This document shows, one piece after another, positions 33,363 through 41,303 of a stretch of 64,000 nt of DNA. The stretch comes from Chloroflexota bacterium. GTDB taxonomy: Bacteria > Chloroflexota > Dehalococcoidia > Tepidiformales > Tepidiformaceae. The stretch covers positions 62,001-126,000 of the forward strand of contig JAPOQN010000013.1 in the NCBI GenBank assembly GCA_026710655.1. Reading direction: 5' to 3'. The translations under genes and the position numbers were made by a program. The first letter of the stretch is position 1; every line of letters begins with the position of its first letter. The notes beneath the pieces were generated by a model. The model was not told the DNA's origin. It was given only the letters and a program-made list of their open reading frames with translations, and searched no databases.

Positions 33363-34709
33363 TCAGCCCTGCTGACGCGTGACGCTCTCGCCCAGCACCG
33401 CCGACCGCGCCGCCGCGACCGCGTATAGCGACCCCGTGACGCAGATCAGGTCCGCCTCCTCCGCCCGCTGCCGCGCCTGCGCGATCCCTTCCGCCACGCT
33501 CCTCGCCACCTCCACGTGCGGGGTCAGGGGCGCCAGCTCCGCCGCCATCTCGGCGGGGTCGCGCGACCGCCGCGATTTCAGCCGGCAGCACCAGATGCCG
33601 CTCGCCAGCCCCGCCAGCTTGTAGCCGATGCCGCGCAGGTCCTTGCCCCCCATCGCCCCCAGCACGAAGAAGCAGCGCCGCCACTCGAGGTACTCGCGAA
33701 GGCCCTCCGCCAGGGCCGCCGCCGCCGCCGGGTTGTGCGCCCCGTCCGCCACCACCAGCGGACGCTGCCCCATCACCTCCAGCCGCCCCGCGACCCGCGT
33801 CCGCGCGATCCCGCCGCTGATCGCCTCGTCGTCGATGGCCGCGCCCCGCGCGCGCAGCTCGTGCGCCACCGCCACCGCCGTCGCCGCGTTCCCCACCTGG
33901 TGCGAACCCAGGAGCGGCGTCCGCAGCTCCCGCGACCCCTCCGGCCCGTGCAGCAGGAACGACTGCCCGAAGACGTACCGCTCCAGCACGTCCGTGCTCC
34001 ACTCCTCATCGACCAGCCGCAGCTCCGCCCCCACCTCGCGGCAGCGATCCCGCACCACCTGCGTCACGGCCGGGTCGGGCTGGGGCGCCAGCACGCAGGT
34101 GGCGCCCTTCCCGATGATCCCCGCCTTGTCCCGCGCGATCGCGACGGTCGTGTCGCCCAGCACTGCGGTGTGGTCGAGCGCGATCGGCGTGATCACCGCG
34201 ATGTCGGCGCCGCCGTACACGTTCGTCGCGTCGTAGGAGCCGCCCAGCCCCACCTCCACCACCTGCCAGCCGCCCTCGCCCAGCTTCTCCCGCGCCAGCC
34301 AGTGGAAGAGCGCGGTGAGCACACCGAACGTGCTCACCGCGCCCCCCGCCGACTCCTGCTCCGCCTCCACCGCCGGCCGGATGGCGCTCAGCCCCGCCGC
34401 CAGCTCCGCCATCTCCACCGCCTCCCCGTCGATGCGGACGCGTTCCGCGTACGAGTGCAGGTGCGGGCTCGTGAAGAGCGCCGTTCGCTCCCCGCCCGCC
34501 CGCAGGATGCCCTCGACCATCGCTGAGACGCTGCCCTTGCCGTTCGTGCCGGTCACGTGGACCGTTCCCCGCCCCATCTGGGGGTCGCCCAGCCGCCGCA
34601 GCAGCGAGCGCATCGAGGCGAGGCTCATCGGCGGGCTCGCGGACGCCCCCGGATCCCGCTCCATGTCGACGAACGACTCGAGAAACCTGATCGCTTCCCG
34701 CTGGTTCAT
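33363..34709 (-). CDS. folC: Folylpolyglutamate synthase/dihydrofolate synthase
   Basis: FolC adds glutamates to folates (and may make dihydrofolate from dihydropteroate). The 448-residue protein has the Mur-ligase-like ATP site HVTGTNGKGSVSAMVEG, TSPHLHSYAERVRI, the TP(I)ALDHT AVLG loop, GLGGSYDATNV, a central GSHQVGNAATAVA and the C-terminal VADGAHNPAAAAAL. All expected blocks are present. Start ATG 34709 is used; an in-frame ATG 9 codons upstream (34736) is possible and neither has a good ribosome site. Divergent from the DUF4202 gene, with starts about 39 bases apart; heads the folate-like operon. Confidence 0.93.
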   Translation of the reverse strand: MNQREAIRFLESFVDMERDPGASASPPMSLASMRSLLRRLGDPQMGRGTVHVTGTNGKGSVSAMVEGILRAGGERTALFTSPHLHSYAERVRIDGEAVEMAELAAGLSAIRPAVEAEQESAGGAVSTFGVLTALFHWLAREKLGEGGWQVVEVGLGGSYDATNVYGGADIAVITPIALDHTAVLGDTTVAIARDKAGIIGKGATCVLAPQPDPAVTQVVRDRCREVGAELRLVDEEWSTDVLERYVFGQSFLLHGPEGSRELRTPLLGSHQVGNAATAVAVAHELRARGAAIDDEAISGGIARTRVAGRLEVMGQRPLVVADGAHNPAAAAALAEGLREYLEWRRCFFVLGAMGGKDLRGIGYKLAGLASGIWCCRLKSRRSRDPAEMAAELAPLTPHVEVARSVAEGIAQARQRAEEADLICVTGSLYAVAAARSAVLGESVTRQQG

Positions 34710-34748
34710 GGAGTCATTGTAGGTTCGCTGTGCCATGCTGGGCTGGCC

Positions 34749-35357
34749 GTGACTGAGACGGACACCGAGACCGATACCGGCGACCGCTTCGGGCGCACCA
34801 TTGCCCGCATCGACGAGGCGAACGCGGACGACCCGTTCACCATCGAGGTCGACGGCCGCCCCGTGCCCAAGGAGCTCACGCACGCGCGCATGCTCACGGA
34901 GTGGGTCGAGCGCCTCCTGCCCGAACCGGGTGAAGCCCTCCTGCTCGCCGCCCGCGCCCACCACATCCGTCGCTGGGAGTCCCCGCGCGACACCTTCCCC
35001 GCCGGCCGCCGCGGCTACCTCCGCTGGCGCCGCGACCTCCAGCGCCGCCACGCCGCCCACGCGCGCGCCATCCTTGATGAATCCGGCTACGACGAGGACA
35101 CCATCGCCTGCGTCGAGCGCCTCATCCGCAAGGAGACGCCGAAGGGCGACCCCGAGGGTCAGGCCTTCGAGGACGGCCTCACGCTCGTCTTCCTCGAAAC
35201 CCAGCTGCACGACTTCGCCCTCCGCACCGACCCCGACACGATGGCCGGCGTCATCCGCAAGACGTGGAGCAAGATCAGCCCCGCCGCCCGGGACCTGGCG
35301 CTCGCCTCCGACCTCGCCCCAGAGGACCGGGCCCTCATCGAACGCGCCCTCGCCTGA
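34749..35357 (+). CDS. DUF4202 family protein
   Basis: The 202-residue protein starts at GTG 34749. It has the DUF4202 pattern: ARIDEANADDPFTIEVDGRPVPKEL, MLTEWVERLLPEPGEALLLAARAHHIRRWESPRDTFPAGRRGYLRWRRDLQRRHA, YDEDTIACVERLIRKE and LEDGLTLVFLETQLHDFA. The His-His and repeated Asp/His residues suggest a metal-dependent HD-like helical fold. The biochemical function of the family is not established to my knowledge. The N-terminal first dozen residues (TETDTETDTG) are low-complexity and may not be translated if a downstream start is used. It is followed by a methyltransferase-like gene 35 bases on. Confidence 0.85.
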   Translation: MTETDTETDTGDRFGRTIARIDEANADDPFTIEVDGRPVPKELTHARMLTEWVERLLPEPGEALLLAARAHHIRRWESPRDTFPAGRRGYLRWRRDLQRRHAAHARAILDESGYDEDTIACVERLIRKETPKGDPEGQAFEDGLTLVFLETQLHDFALRTDPDTMAGVIRKTWSKISPAARDLALASDLAPEDRALIERALA

Positions 35358-35391
35358 CCCCGCCCGCCTCCCTACCTCCTACAATGCTGGT

Positions 35392-36048
35392 ATGTCCGAC
35401 GGCGAAGACTTCGCACGCGACCTGCTGGAGGCCCAGCCCGACCGCTTCGCCTCCGTGCTCGCCGGCGCCCAAGGCGGCCCCACGCTCCCCGCCGTCGCGA
35501 CCGCCCGCCAGATCGCGACGCTCGTGCGCGCCACCCGCGCCAGCTACGTCCTCCTCGTCGAGGGCGAACCGCCCCCGGACGGCCTCGATGCGACCGCCGC
35601 CCTGGAGCTCGCCACCAGTCTGGCCGCCTACCGCACCCTCCACATCGCCGGCGCCTTCGGCCACACCGGCCAGGTCGAGGTCGTCGAGCGCAACCCGAAG
35701 GTCGCCGCCGGTATCCGGGAGGCCGCCGAGCGCCACGCCTTCGACGAGCACGTGCGCGTCCACTCCGGCAAGCCGCCCGCCGTCGTCCACGCCCTCAACG
35801 GCCCCTACGACCTCATCGTTCTCAGCGGCCGCTGGCGCGAGTACGAGCGCATGGAGGAGGACCTGACCCGCCTGCTCCGTATCGGTGGATCCCTCACGAT
35901 CGTTAACGCCGCCCCCCTCGCCGCCGCCCCCGGGGGCGCCGAGGCCGACGCCCTGCGCCGCTACCTCGCCCTCCTCGCCGCCGACGAGCGCTACCTGCTC
36001 AACCCGGGGCTCGACTTCGCCGGCGTGCTCGCCGCCCGCATCCGCTAG
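35392..36048 (+). CDS. O-methyltransferase-like protein (Rossmann fold)
   Basis: The 218-residue protein starts at ATG 35392. Strand/helix spacing resembles catechol-type O-methyltransferases: ATARQIATLVRATRASYVLLVEG (motif I is degenerate, with VEG instead of GxG), AAYRTLHIAGAFGHTGQVEVVERNPKVAAGIREAAERH (acidic motif II), VHSGKPPAVVHALNGPYDLIVLSGRWREYERMEEDLTRLLRIGGSLTIVNA (motif IV and strand 5). Because the Gly-rich SAM loop is weak, enzymatic activity is uncertain. It precedes a membrane protein by 6 bases and looks like part of an operon with DUF4202 and the uracil-DNA glycosylase-like gene. Confidence 0.65.
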   Translation: MSDGEDFARDLLEAQPDRFASVLAGAQGGPTLPAVATARQIATLVRATRASYVLLVEGEPPPDGLDATAALELATSLAAYRTLHIAGAFGHTGQVEVVERNPKVAAGIREAAERHAFDEHVRVHSGKPPAVVHALNGPYDLIVLSGRWREYERMEEDLTRLLRIGGSLTIVNAAPLAAAPGGAEADALRRYLALLAADERYLLNPGLDFAGVLAARIR

Positions 36049-36054
36049 CCCCGC

Positions 36055-36558
36055 GTGACCGAACCACCCCGCCGCCGCGTCCCCGTCGCCGCCGAGCAGA
36101 GCGTTCGCCAGGAGCGCCGGAGCTTCTTCCGCATGGCCGCCATCCTCGGCGTCATCGTCGGCATCCCCCTCGGCGTCTTCGGCCTCCCCGCCCTCCTCAA
36201 CCTCTTCTTCGATGAACCCACCGTCCCCGTCAACGGCGCTTACAGCGAGGACGGCCTCACCATCTGGGTCAACTCCTACGAGGTCGATGAGGGACCGCCC
36301 CGCGTGGTGACGGTCACCCTCGCCGTGCGCACGTCCGAGCCCTGGAGCCTCGGACCCCAGGATGTCGAGCTTGAGCTGTCGGAGGGCGACCCCGTCTCCG
36401 TCGCTGAAATCGCTGCGCCCGACGTGTTGCAGGTGGGGAAGCAGGGCACGATCGTGTTCCGGTTCGCCCTCGTCGGGGCGGAACGCGACGCCGAACCCCG
36501 AGCCGTCCGCCTCGCCGAGCCAAAGGCCCGCTTCGCCCTCACGGAGGAGGATCATTGA
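36055..36558 (+). CDS. Membrane-anchored protein with an Ig-like extracytoplasmic domain
   Basis: The 167-residue protein starts at GTG 36055. A basic, Arg/Pro-rich cytoplasmic start (RRRVPVAAEQSVRQERRSFFR) leads to one transmembrane helix (about residues 28-51) and then a beta-rich outside domain: YSEDGLTIWVNSYEVDEGPPRVVTVTLAVRTSEPW, VLQVGKQGTIVFRFAL. This resembles DUF4352-type Ig-like folds. No catalytic motif is seen. The end overlaps the next start by four bases (TTGA at 36555-36558), so the two are coupled. Confidence 0.6.
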   Translation: MTEPPRRRVPVAAEQSVRQERRSFFRMAAILGVIVGIPLGVFGLPALLNLFFDEPTVPVNGAYSEDGLTIWVNSYEVDEGPPRVVTVTLAVRTSEPWSLGPQDVELELSEGDPVSVAEIAAPDVLQVGKQGTIVFRFALVGAERDAEPRAVRLAEPKARFALTEEDH

Positions 36559-37121
36559 CGGCGGACCTCGCCACCCTGCCCCACTACCTCCGCCCCGGCC
36601 TCCGCATCGTCTTCATCGGCTACAACCCCGCCGTCTACTCCGCCGAGGCGGGTCATTACTACGCCCGTCGCGCGAACGTCTTCTGGAAGCAGCTCAACGA
36701 GAGCGGCCTCCTCGCCCGCCCCGCCGGCCCCGAGGACGACGCCTCCCTCATGGACGAAGCCGGCATCGGCTTTGTCGATCTCTGTCCCCGCCCCACCGTG
36801 CGCGCCGACGAGCTCACCACGGAGGAAATCGCCGAGGGCGCCCAACGCCTCCTCGGCCAGCTACGGGAGACCAAGCCCGCGTACGCCGTCTTCAGCGGGC
36901 GGGGCATCTACGTCCACTTCGCCCGCCACGCCCTCGACCTCCCCCGCGCCGCCCTCACCGGCCGCCCCGACGGTACCCAGCCCGAACGCATCGGCGACAC
37001 CGTCCCCTACGTCGTGCCCTCCTCCAGCGGACTCGCCAGCCGCTGGCACGGTGAGCGCCTCGCCCTCCTGAAGGCGCTGGCCGAGATCCTCGGACCCCCA
37101 CCCTCCTCCTCGCGCTCGTAG
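36555..37121 (+). CDS. Uracil/thymine-DNA glycosylase-like protein, Mug family
   Basis: The 188-residue protein starts at TTG 36555, overlapping the previous stop. It has the Mug/TDG-type layout: LRIVFIGYNPAVYSAEAGHYYARRANVFWKQL (family motif is close to GINPG..SA..GH.FA...N.FW), a central VDLCPRPTVRADELT, then AVFSGRGIYVHFARHAL and the late VVPSSSGLAS (where families have a PSSS..R motif). These proteins remove uracil or thymine mispaired with guanine, starting base excision repair, important in GC-rich genomes where cytosine deaminates often. The catalytic Asn of GINP is Asn here (GYNP), consistent with activity. Confidence 0.85.
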   Translation: MTADLATLPHYLRPGLRIVFIGYNPAVYSAEAGHYYARRANVFWKQLNESGLLARPAGPEDDASLMDEAGIGFVDLCPRPTVRADELTTEEIAEGAQRLLGQLRETKPAYAVFSGRGIYVHFARHALDLPRAALTGRPDGTQPERIGDTVPYVVPSSSGLASRWHGERLALLKALAEILGPPPSSSRS

Positions 37122-37130
37122 GATCGCCCC

Positions 37131-38130
37131 ATGCGCGCAGCCGTGCTCGAACGCCCCGCCCCTGCGGGTGACGGCCCCCTCGCCGTTACGACCCTCCCCG
37201 ACCCCGTCCCCGCTCCCGGCGAGTTGCTCCTGCGAGTCTCCTCCTGCGCCGTCTGCCGCACCGACCTCCAGATCTGCGAGGGCGACATCGAGGCCCGCCG
37301 CCTCCCCGTTATCCCCGGCCACCAGGCCGTTGGCACCGTCGAGGCGCTTGGCGAGGGCGTCGACGGCTGGCGTACGGGCGACCGCGCGGGCGTCGCCTGG
37401 CTCGCGGGCGCCTGCGGCGACTGCGCTCGCTGCGATGCGGGCCGCGAGAACCTCTGCGAAGCAGCCCGGTTCACCGGCTGGGACCGCGACGGCGGTTATG
37501 CCGAGCGCATCACTGTGCGGGCCGCCTTCGCCCACCCCCTCCCCGCCACCCTCGACCCCGTCGAGGCAGCCCCCCTCCTCTGCGGCGGCATCATCGGCTA
37601 CCGCGCCCTTCGCCTCTCCGGCATCGAGCCGGGCGGGCGGCTCGGTCTGTACGGCTTTGGCGCCTCGGCGCGGCTCGCCCTCCAGGTGGCGACCCACTGG
37701 GGCTGCGAGGTGTTCGTCGCCACCCGCTCCGAGCGCGACCAGGAGCGCGCCCGCGAGCTCGGCGCCGTCTGGGCGGGGCGGCACGGACGACCCCCCGCCC
37801 GCGCCCCTCGACGCAGCCGTCACCTTCGCCCCCGCCGGCGAGGTCGTCGTCGCCGCCCTCAAGGCCGTCGACCGGGGAGGCACGGTCGTTGTCAACGCCA
37901 TCCATCTCGACCGCATCCCCGAGTTCGCTTACGAGCACCTCTGGTGGGAACGCAGCATCCGCAGCGTCGCCAACTTCACCCGGCGGGACGCGCGCGAGTT
38001 CCTCGCCCTCGCCGCCGAGGTCCCCATCCTCACCGAGACCGAGGTCTACCCTCTCGACCACGCCAACCAGGCCCTCGCCGACCTCGCCGCCGGCAGGGTC
38101 GATGGCGCGGCGGTCCTCCGCGTCGGTTGA
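37131..38130 (+). pseudogene. Zinc-dependent alcohol dehydrogenase interrupted by a frameshift
   Basis: The first two thirds from ATG 37131 reads as a medium-chain zinc dehydrogenase: Cys-containing SSCAVCRTDLQICEGDI, PGHQAVGTVEALGEG, structural zinc CGDCARCDAGRENLC and a coenzyme GLYGFGASARLA. After ELGAVWAG the frame becomes nonsense, while the neighbouring frame continues correctly: PAGEVVVAALKAVDRGGTVVVNAIHLDRIPEF, WWERSIRSVANFTRRDAREFL and a normal C terminus to 38130. One base too many is present near 37775-37785 (in GGCGGGGCGGCAC). Either a true frameshift mutation or a consensus error in a G-run. The substrate would be an AdhP-like or alcohol/aldehyde type. Confidence 0.75.
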
Positions 38131-38176
38131 AGGAGCCGGCTCGGCTAGACTCGCGAGCGCAGCAGGAGGCGCCCCC

Positions 38177-38662
38177 ATGTCGTCCGACCCCGACCAACCG
38201 ACGTCCCTCAACGAGGCCCACGCCCGCAACGCCAGCGTGCGCGTGACCCTTGAGGGGATGCTCGCGATCAACGCCAACGTGATCGAGGAGTTCCGCGCGA
38301 ACGGCGGGAAGGTGTCGGGCATGTTCGCGAACGAGCCCCTCCTCCTCCTCACTACCACCGGCGCAAAGAGCGGTCAGAAGCGCACCAACCCGCTCGTCCA
38401 CACAACCGACGGCGACCGCGTGGTCATCATCGCCTCCTTCGGCGGCGCACCGACGCATCCCGCCTGGTTCCTCAACATCCGGGCCAACCCGGAGGTCACG
38501 ATCGAGCTGCCGGGCGAGTCCTTCACCTCGAAGGCCGTCATTCCCGAAGGCGAGGAGCGCCAGCGCATCTACGACCAGCACGCCGCTCAGATGCCACGCT
38601 TCGCCGATTACCAGGCCATGACGGCGCGGGAGATTCCCGTGGTCGTTATCCCGCGGCGGTAG
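38177..38662 (+). CDS. Deazaflavin (F420)-dependent nitroreductase family protein, DDN-like, copy 1
   Basis: The 161-residue protein starts at ATG 38177 behind AGGAGG. It has the DDN split-barrel pattern: ANVIEEFRANGGKVSGMFANEPLLLLTTTGAKSGQKRTNPLVHTTDGDRVVIIASFGGAPTHPAWFLNIRANPEVTIELPGE. The G-(A/G)-K-S-G-x-x-R-x-x-P-L block contacts the F420 or FMN phosphate. Such proteins reduce nitro or quinone compounds using F420H2. Its near-copy follows 135 bases downstream, so it is a duplicated gene. F420 use is family knowledge; the two LLM oxidoreductases at the end of the window support F420 in this genome. Confidence 0.88.
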   Translation: MSSDPDQPTSLNEAHARNASVRVTLEGMLAINANVIEEFRANGGKVSGMFANEPLLLLTTTGAKSGQKRTNPLVHTTDGDRVVIIASFGGAPTHPAWFLNIRANPEVTIELPGESFTSKAVIPEGEERQRIYDQHAAQMPRFADYQAMTAREIPVVVIPRR

Positions 38663-38797
38663 GCGGCGCGGACCGCGCGCAACGGGGGCACGGCTTCTGG
38701 CGCATTCCTCCCCCGCCTTCGCTACAGTCTGCCGGCCCTTCGTTGGCAAACGTCCGTGTCCGCTAGACTTTCCGGACGCAACCGCAGGAGAACCCCG

Positions 38798-39229
38798 ATG
38801 ACTTCAGAAGACCCCATCGCCCAGATGATCTCGTACAACAACCGGCTCATCGAGCAGTTCCGGGCGAACGGAGGGAAGGTCACCGGTCGCTTCGCCGATG
38901 CTCCTCTGCTCCTCCTCACCACCACCGGCGCGAAGAGCGGTGAGAAGCGCACCACCCCGCTCGCCCACAGCACGGACGGCGACGACATCATCATCATCGC
39001 CTCCTACGCCGGGAACCCGAAGCATCCCCAGTGGTACCACAACATCAAGGCGAACCCCGAGGTCACGATCGAACTTCCCGACCAGACCTTCACCACGAAC
39101 GCCATCGTCCCCGAGGGCGAGGAACGCAAGCGGCTCTTCGACCAGCAGGCCGAGAAGATGCCCGCCTTCGCCGAGTACCAGGCCAAGACCACCCGCGAGA
39201 TCCCCGTCATCGTCATCCGCCGCCCGTAA
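38798..39229 (+). CDS. Deazaflavin (F420)-dependent nitroreductase family protein, DDN-like, copy 2
   Basis: The 143-residue paralog of the previous gene starts at ATG 38798 behind GCAGGAG. The core GGKVTGRFADAPLLLLTTTGAKSGEKRTTPLAHSTDGDDIIIIASYAGNPKHPQWYHNIKANPEVTIELPDQTF matches almost residue for residue. Copy 2 lacks the 17-residue N-terminal extension of copy 1 and carries more Lys, Asp and Tyr around the cofactor pocket rim. Two active copies can differ in substrate range or expression. It lies 28 bases before the lipocalin-like gene. Confidence 0.88.
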   Translation: MTSEDPIAQMISYNNRLIEQFRANGGKVTGRFADAPLLLLTTTGAKSGEKRTTPLAHSTDGDDIIIIASYAGNPKHPQWYHNIKANPEVTIELPDQTFTTNAIVPEGEERKRLFDQQAEKMPAFAEYQAKTTREIPVIVIRRP

Positions 39230-39257
39230 CCCCTGTCCGGAACAGAAAGGAACCACC

Positions 39258-40481
39258 ATGCCCAAGCCCCGCGTCCTCACCGAGCTCGACGAGTGGCCCC
39301 GCCACCAGACCATCGACACCTTCAACTCCGTCCAGACCGCCAGCCCCGAGTGGAGCGACGGCTACTGGTTCTGCTTCGGCGACCCCGCCGGTGAGGTCAA
39401 CCTGATCACCGCCATCCGCCTCTACCCCAACACGGACGTGATGGATGCCTACGCCATCGTCAGCCTCGACGATGGCAAGCAGTACAACCTGCGCGCCAGC
39501 CGCCGCCTCCGCCCCCGCATCGACGATCTCCGCGTCGGCCCCTTCTGGCAGGAGATCATCCGCGGGATGCGCACCGTCCGCATCGGCTGCGATGAGAACG
39601 CCCACGGCATCGAGTTCGACATCCTCTGGGAGAGCAAGGCCCCCGCCTACGACGAAGCCCCGGGGGTCCAGTACCGCCTCGATGGCCGCCTCGTCGCCGA
39701 GCGCTCCAATTACATCCAAGCCGCCGACATCTCCGGCTCGATCAAGATCAACGGCCGTGAGTGGAAGTTCGACTTCGGCGATGGCTGGGCGGGCACGCGC
39801 GATCACTCCTGGGGCATCGGCGCGGGCACCGGCACGGGCGCCAAGCCCAACCCCTACGTCGCCCCGCCCCTGACGCCGCCCGAACAGGGCAGCTTCCGCG
39901 CCGACGGCATGCGCCACTGGGCCGTCGTCAACATGCCCGACCGCTGCCTCTACTACGCCTTCCGCCTCGGCGAGGACGGCGTCTACACCGCCTCCGGAAC
40001 GGGCCGCCAGGCCGGGGCCGGTGTCCACTCCTGGGTCGAGTACGCCTACGACTCCGACAAGGAGAGCTTCGCCTACACCGACGTCTCCATCTCCGACCAC
40101 GAGTGGGAGGACGGCTTCCCCCGCTTCAAGCGCGGCAAGATCCACCTCACCCGCCCCGACGGCGGCGTCGACAACTTCCAGCTCGAGGTTGTCAGCGAGC
40201 CCGTCTACATGCTTGCGGGTGGCTACGCCCACGGCTGGAACGACCGCCTCGGCCGGGGCGTCTTCCGCGGCGAGTTGCTCGTCGAGGGCGAGGTCTGGGA
40301 TGTCTCCCACCCCACGAAGGTCTTCGACGCGGATGGCAACGAGATACCGCAGATGAGCGGCGGCGGTTCCTACGCCGAGCTCTCGACCGTCTACACCAAC
40401 ATGGACGACCCCAGCGACACGGGCGTCGGCATCCTCGAGTGCGCCATCATGACCGAGTTCGAGGGCGTCAAGGGCCCGTAG
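39258..40481 (+). CDS. Lipocalin-like (AttH/CrtC-related) protein, uncharacterised
   Basis: The 407-residue protein starts at ATG 39258 behind AGAAAGG. It is soluble, beta-rich and acidic, with repeated Trp/Tyr/Asp motifs: WSDGYWFCFGDPAGEVNLI, GRDHSWGIGAG-type segment (here GTRDHSWGIG), MRHWAVVNMPDRCLYYAFRL, WEDGFPRFKRGKIHLTRPDG and a late GRGVFRGELLVEGEVWDVSHPT. The DHSWG and paired lipocalin-like sheets resemble the AttH/CrtC-like group (DUF7064/7065), which includes carotenoid hydratase relatives. No secretion signal is seen. It may act on a hydrophobic substrate, perhaps a terpenoid or steroid. This call is tentative. Confidence 0.55.
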   Translation: MPKPRVLTELDEWPRHQTIDTFNSVQTASPEWSDGYWFCFGDPAGEVNLITAIRLYPNTDVMDAYAIVSLDDGKQYNLRASRRLRPRIDDLRVGPFWQEIIRGMRTVRIGCDENAHGIEFDILWESKAPAYDEAPGVQYRLDGRLVAERSNYIQAADISGSIKINGREWKFDFGDGWAGTRDHSWGIGAGTGTGAKPNPYVAPPLTPPEQGSFRADGMRHWAVVNMPDRCLYYAFRLGEDGVYTASGTGRQAGAGVHSWVEYAYDSDKESFAYTDVSISDHEWEDGFPRFKRGKIHLTRPDGGVDNFQLEVVSEPVYMLAGGYAHGWNDRLGRGVFRGELLVEGEVWDVSHPTKVFDADGNEIPQMSGGGSYAELSTVYTNMDDPSDTGVGILECAIMTEFEGVKGP

Positions 40482-40527
40482 CCGCTGACCTGCCCGCAGT
40501 GCGGGCGCAAAACCCTGGAGCGAAACC

Positions 40528-40785
40528 GTGTACGTCAGCCATGACGCGCTGGCCGATGCCATGTACGTCAGCTTTCACCTTCCCGAAGGTGGAGATTCCC
40601 ACGCCGACCCCATGGACAGCGGCCCCATCCGCTGCATCGACAAAGCCGGAAACGTGTACGCCTACGAGTTCCTCTTCGTGAGCGCGGGCATCTCGCTGGA
40701 AGGCATCGACCCCGAGGACACGGCCCGCATCCGCGAGGTCGTCCGAACTGCGATCGCCGCACTGGAGCCGCTTTCCGTGGCCTGA
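40528..40785 (+). CDS. DUF2283-like small protein
   Basis: The 85-residue protein starts at GTG 40528. It has the DUF2283 pattern near its start: YVSHDALADAMYVSFHLPEGGDS, then a conserved middle DAGNVYAYEFLFVSAGI-like strand (here KAGNVYAYEFLFVSAGISLEGID) and a C-terminal helix. Members are small, of unknown action and often sit in toxin/antitoxin-like gene pairs. The next gene 51 bases on is HEPN-like, so the two may be such a pair. Confidence is moderate because the family has weak sequence conservation. Confidence 0.6.
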   Translation: MYVSHDALADAMYVSFHLPEGGDSHADPMDSGPIRCIDKAGNVYAYEFLFVSAGISLEGIDPEDTARIREVVRTAIAALEPLSVA

Positions 40786-40836
40786 TCCTGTTGCACTGTT
40801 TGCCTCTAGCATCTATGATGCATGGGAGCAACTGAG

Positions 40837-41289
40837 ATGGTCACCGTCAGCGAGCAGAGCGAAAGCGAAGAGAAGTACGCGGAGTTGAGTCTCCGACTGC
40901 TCCGGCAGGCGCAGGAAGAGTTCGACAAGGGCGATCGCCTCCAGGCGTCGGAGAAGGCGTGGGGCGCGGCCGCGCACGCCATGAAGGCTGCCGCCGAACG
41001 CCGCGGCTGGAACCACAGCAATCACGGGCTCCTCTTCGCCGTCACTAACCAGATCGCGGGTGACACGGGCCATCCGGAATTGCGCACGTTGTTCCGGGAC
41101 GCGAGTTCCCTCCACCAGAACTTCTACGAGGACTGGCAACCCGACATTTCTGTGCAGGAAGGCATCGATAGCGTGAAGCAGTTGGTCGAGCAGATGGAAG
41201 AGCTGCGCGCCCAGCCTGTCCGCCCCTCGGTCGTCACGGACGAGCAGCAGTGGCGCCGCCTCACCGAGCCCCCACGCGTACGGTCCTGA
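40837..41289 (+). CDS. PaREP1/HEPN-like protein
   Basis: The 150-residue all-helical protein starts at ATG 40837, which has GGGAG eight bases upstream; an earlier ATG (40822) has none. The middle ASEKAWGAAAHAMKAAAERRGWNHSNHGLL, plus TLFRDASSLHQNFYEDW, fits the PaREP1/DUF309-like HEPN superfamily pattern (Lys-x-W-x-A-x-x-x-x-x-K, then R-x4-H and a late H-x-NFYE). HEPN proteins are often RNases or toxin/antitoxin partners. It is likely co-transcribed with the DUF2283-like gene. The C-terminal 20 residues are Arg/Pro-rich and look disordered. Confidence 0.62.
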   Translation: MVTVSEQSESEEKYAELSLRLLRQAQEEFDKGDRLQASEKAWGAAAHAMKAAAERRGWNHSNHGLLFAVTNQIAGDTGHPELRTLFRDASSLHQNFYEDWQPDISVQEGIDSVKQLVEQMEELRAQPVRPSVVTDEQQWRRLTEPPRVRS

Positions 41290-41303
41290 TCGGGCTGGCC
41301 CGC

